DNA of 64,000 bases from Aureimonas psammosilenae (lineage in GTDB: Bacteria; Pseudomonadota; Alphaproteobacteria; Rhizobiales; Rhizobiaceae), in assembly GCF_009176975.1 (NCBI RefSeq), contig NZ_WEZG01000002.1, positions 372,001-436,000 on the forward strand. Direction: 5' to 3'. Positions 61,879 to 64,000 of the stretch are shown here, one piece after another. The notes under the pieces are model-generated. The model ran no database searches. It saw only the letters and a program-made list of their open reading frames with translations, and was not told where the DNA came from. Position 1 is the first letter of the stretch. The number at the start of each line of letters is the position of its first letter. The translations under genes were made by a program, and so were the position numbers.

Positions 61879-61893
61879 TTAACTCCGCGTTAA
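61879..61893. promoter_or_regulatory. CtrA-type box TTAA-N7-TTAA
   Basis: TTAACTCCGCGTTAAC is an exact match to the CtrA consensus, 71 nt upstream of the start of the small gene at 61964 and about 100 nt after the tRNA. A further GTTAACC half-site lies at 61922-61928. CtrA control is inferred from the match. Confidence 0.6.
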
Positions 61894-61963
61894 CTGTCCG
61901 GAACCGAAGCTCTTAGCGGGCGTTAACCATACGACCCGCATCAGGCGAGCGAAGGGGGCTATC

Positions 61964-62242
61964 ATGTTCGTTGTTCGGATCGAAAACGACGAAGCGACCG
62001 TCTTTCGGGCTTTCCGTCATTCCCAGTCTGCCAAGCGTTGGGCGGTGGAGCGTGATGACGACCATATGCAAAGCGCGATCGACATTTTCGCGGTGCCGAG
62101 CGCCGACGATTCGGAAGGGGCGGTGTCGGCGGTGAGGGAAGGGCGGGGAACGCCGGTTCGCAATGCCGATGGCTTCACCGCCAAGCCGCCGCTGGCCATG
62201 GCGCATATCGTGAATGCCGGTGCGGACCACGCTTTCGCCTGA
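61964..62242 (+). CDS. Small protein of unknown function, CtrA box upstream
   Basis: 92-residue, soluble, charged protein (MFVVRIENDEATVFRAFRHS at the start) with no signal peptide, no membrane segment and no recognised domain. The start has AGGGGG 5 nt upstream. A perfect CtrA-type box lies 71 nt upstream of the start, and a strong terminator follows. It is flanked by tRNA-Pro and the sugar transferase gene, so it is monocistronic. Codon use looks like its neighbours, suggesting it is native. Confidence 0.65.
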   Translation: MFVVRIENDEATVFRAFRHSQSAKRWAVERDDDHMQSAIDIFAVPSADDSEGAVSAVREGRGTPVRNADGFTAKPPLAMAHIVNAGADHAFA

Positions 62243-62269
62243 TCGGCCGCGGCATCATCTTCAAGACGC

Positions 62270-62303
62270 AAGCCCGGCTCGAAGGCCGGGCTTTCTGCTT
62301 TTT
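62270..62303. terminator. Bidirectional terminator between small gene and sugar transferase
   Basis: AAGCCCGGC and GCCGGGCTT form a perfect 9-bp stem around a 6-nt loop, followed by TTCTGCTTTTT on the plus strand. It serves the 92-aa gene and, from the other side, the convergent sugar transferase. Confidence 0.8.
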
Positions 62304-63895
62304 CAGTAGGCGTTCTCGGCCCGGAAAAGGTGGATCGGCGTCAGAGCCAGGATTTTGACGTCGAAGAAGATCGACCACTTGTCGATATATTCGAGATCGT
62401 AGTCGAACCGGCTTTTCAGCTTGTCCGGGTGGTCGATCTCGCCGCGATAACCGTTGATCTGCGCCCAGCCGGTGATGCCGGGTTTCACCCGGTGGCGGCT
62501 GAAATAATCGTCGACGATCTCGATGAAGGCCTCGTTCGAACTCGACCGCGCATGGACGGCGTGCGGGCGGGGGCCGACGAGCGACAGGTCGCCGCGAACG
62601 ACGTTCCAGAGTTGCGGCAGTTCATCGAGCGAGTTCTTGCGAATGAAGCGACCGACCGGGGTCACCCGCGCGTCGCCGCGCGTCACGACCTTCGCCGCGG
62701 TCGGGTCCGCCATCTCGTGATACATCGAGCGGAACTTCAGAACCTCGATGATCTGGTTGTTGAAGCCATGGCGCTTCTGGCGGAAGAGCACCGGTCCCCT
62801 CGAGTCCAGCTTGATCGCCATGGCCGTCGCCGCCAGAACCGGCGAAAGGGCGACCAGTGCCGCGCCGGCGATGACGATATCGAAGACGCGCTTGGCGATG
62901 CTGTTCCATTCCGTGATCGGCCTGTCGAAGACTTCGAGCAGCGGCACCCGCCCCACATAGGACAGGGAGCGGGACGGAAAGCGCATCTGCGAGCTATGGC
63001 TCGACAGGCGAATATCGACGGGCAGGACCCAAAGGGTCTTGAGGAGTTCCAGGACGCGCTTCTCGGCCGTCACGGGGATCGTCACGATCAGCATGTCGAT
63101 ATGGGTGCGGCGCACGAACTCCACGAGTTCGCGCACATTGCCGAGTTTCGGGCAGCCGGCGACGCTGGCCGGCGAGCGACGGTCGTTGCGATCGTCGAAG
63201 ATTCCGCAGATCTTCAGATCGTTGTTCGGTTCCCGGTCGATTTCGGCGATCAGTTCCTCGGCCGCCGGCCCGCCGCCGACGATCACCGCGCGTCGCTCCA
63301 TGCGCCCGGCCTGTCTCCAAGCCCTGACTTTGAACCCGAGGCAGATGCGCAGCACCGTCAGGATGCCGAGCCCGCAGGCATACCAAAGCGCCAGCCAGGC
63401 GCGCGACAGGTCGTTCTGGATGCGCAGGAAAAAAATGCCGAGAGCGAGCGCCGCAAGGGCGACGGCCCATCCGGTGGCGACAGGAACGATCTGCCCGAAC
63501 CTTCGTCGGAAGGTCGCTGCGTCATAGCCGCCGAAGGCCTGGATCATGGAAACGCCGGCCAACGCTCCGCAGACGGAAACCACGGCGTAGCGGGCGAAGA
63601 GGGAGGGACCCGGCATGTCGTAGAAGGCGATCAGCGCGAGCGACAGACTGGCGAGGCACAGGAATTCGACGGTGCGCCAAAGCCCGGCCAACAGGGACGC
63701 GGAGATGACCTGCGTCGCGTAGCGTGTCGCCGCTTCGCTGGCGCGTTCGTTCAAGACCGTGGGCCCGGTCGGCGCGCTGACCTTCGTGGCGCGAATGGCG
63801 GCGGCCGAAAAGGGCAGGTGGGTTCGGGAAACGGGAATCGAGGACGCGTCGCGGAAGCCTGTTTCAGGCGTGTGCCGGTTCGTGATCGCTCCCAT
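62303..63895 (-). CDS. Undecaprenyl-phosphate sugar-1-phosphate transferase
   Basis: WcaJ/ExoY-type initiating transferase for exopolysaccharide or capsule, moving sugar-1-phosphate to undecaprenyl phosphate at the inner membrane. In 530 residues: four N-terminal membrane helices (about 60-190), a nucleotide-fold CoA-binding-like domain (about 200-320: RRAVIVGGGPAAEELIAEI), a fifth helix (RVFDIVIAGAALVALSPVLA) and the catalytic domain with KFRSMY, NSLDELPQLWNV and GDLSLVGPRPH. The ATG at 63895 is chosen because GGAGAG lies 6 nt upstream. The sugar cannot be told from sequence. No EPS cluster is in the window; it may lie upstream. Confidence 0.93.
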   Translation of the reverse strand: MGAITNRHTPETGFRDASSIPVSRTHLPFSAAAIRATKVSAPTGPTVLNERASEAATRYATQVISASLLAGLWRTVEFLCLASLSLALIAFYDMPGPSLFARYAVVSVCGALAGVSMIQAFGGYDAATFRRRFGQIVPVATGWAVALAALALGIFFLRIQNDLSRAWLALWYACGLGILTVLRICLGFKVRAWRQAGRMERRAVIVGGGPAAEELIAEIDREPNNDLKICGIFDDRNDRRSPASVAGCPKLGNVRELVEFVRRTHIDMLIVTIPVTAEKRVLELLKTLWVLPVDIRLSSHSSQMRFPSRSLSYVGRVPLLEVFDRPITEWNSIAKRVFDIVIAGAALVALSPVLAATAMAIKLDSRGPVLFRQKRHGFNNQIIEVLKFRSMYHEMADPTAAKVVTRGDARVTPVGRFIRKNSLDELPQLWNVVRGDLSLVGPRPHAVHARSSSNEAFIEIVDDYFSRHRVKPGITGWAQINGYRGEIDHPDKLKSRFDYDLEYIDKWSIFFDVKILALTPIHLFRAENAY

Positions 63896-64000
63896 GTGCC
63901 GCTCTCCACGGATTTCTTGTTCCGCGCGACCGACGAGAGCGGTCGGGAATCGCCCGCCAGGGACGATCCGCAAGACCTTAGGCGAAGAGAGTTCCCGATC

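Overview
The window is a contiguous piece of a high-GC (roughly 65 %, judged by eye) alphaproteobacterial chromosome, almost certainly Hyphomicrobiales (Rhizobiales). The evidence is the gene orders lptF-lptG-lptD-surA-pdxA-rsmA, uvrC-pgsA-moaD-moaE, perM-hdaA-ppk-ppx and hemB-DUF6163-ldtR-ldtP-glyA-nrdR-ribD-ribE-ribH-nusB, plus the ihfA-MerR-tRNA-Pro block, a Mg-type HemB, a CBP3-type cytochrome bc1 assembly chaperone and CtrA-type TTAA-N7-TTAA boxes. The family cannot be fixed from this piece; an Aurantimonadaceae- or Rhizobiaceae-like member fits. It reads as core chromosome: no prophage, no complete insertion sequence, no CRISPR array and no rRNA were seen. Coding density is very high, and no gap without any gene exceeds 300 bases. 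The longest stretch without a protein gene (61509-61963) holds a tRNA gene and a CtrA-type box.

Left part (1-14.0 kb): the end of yicC and gmk converge on a six-gene minus-strand envelope operon (lptF, lptG, lptD, surA-like, pdxA, rsmA) that is tightly coupled by short overlaps. A CtrA-type box lies between it and the divergent pepA-holC pair. A secreted alpha/beta hydrolase and an ABC-F ATPase follow.

14-28 kb: a vapBC toxin-antitoxin pair with a clear palindromic operator, a DinB-fold protein, ndk with a strong terminator, uvrC, pgsA, moaDE, a ParA-like protein with a ruined P-loop, a glutathione-S-transferase, an unknown secreted protein, rlmJ, an Old Yellow Enzyme, a Mo-bis-MGD oxidoreductase, a parDE pair and purMN.

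28-46 kb: perM-hdaA-ppk-ppx (replication control and polyphosphate metabolism), rnd, aspS, a Cys-less TenA protein, a 2H phosphoesterase with an unknown secreted partner, parC, a soluble PAS chemoreceptor with a CheR tether, the N-degron enzyme bpt, an RDD protein and hemB.

46-64 kb: the LdtR/LdtP cell-wall regulator and transpeptidase pair, glyA-nrdR and the riboflavin genes with nusB, the K+-independent proton pyrophosphatase hppA followed by a 194-bp MITE-like inverted-repeat element, bamE, the bc1 chaperone-DUF177-plsX-fabH-ihfA-MerR run, tRNA-Pro(GGG), a small orphan gene behind a perfect CtrA-type box, and a polyisoprenyl-phosphate sugar transferase.

I did not find a clearly new multi-gene system. 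The best leads are the two exact CtrA-type boxes (one controlling an orphan 92-aa protein), the P-loop-less ParA homologue, the MITE-like element abutting the hppA stop codon, the stem-loop between parC and the chemoreceptor, and repeated TTGA start/stop couplings.
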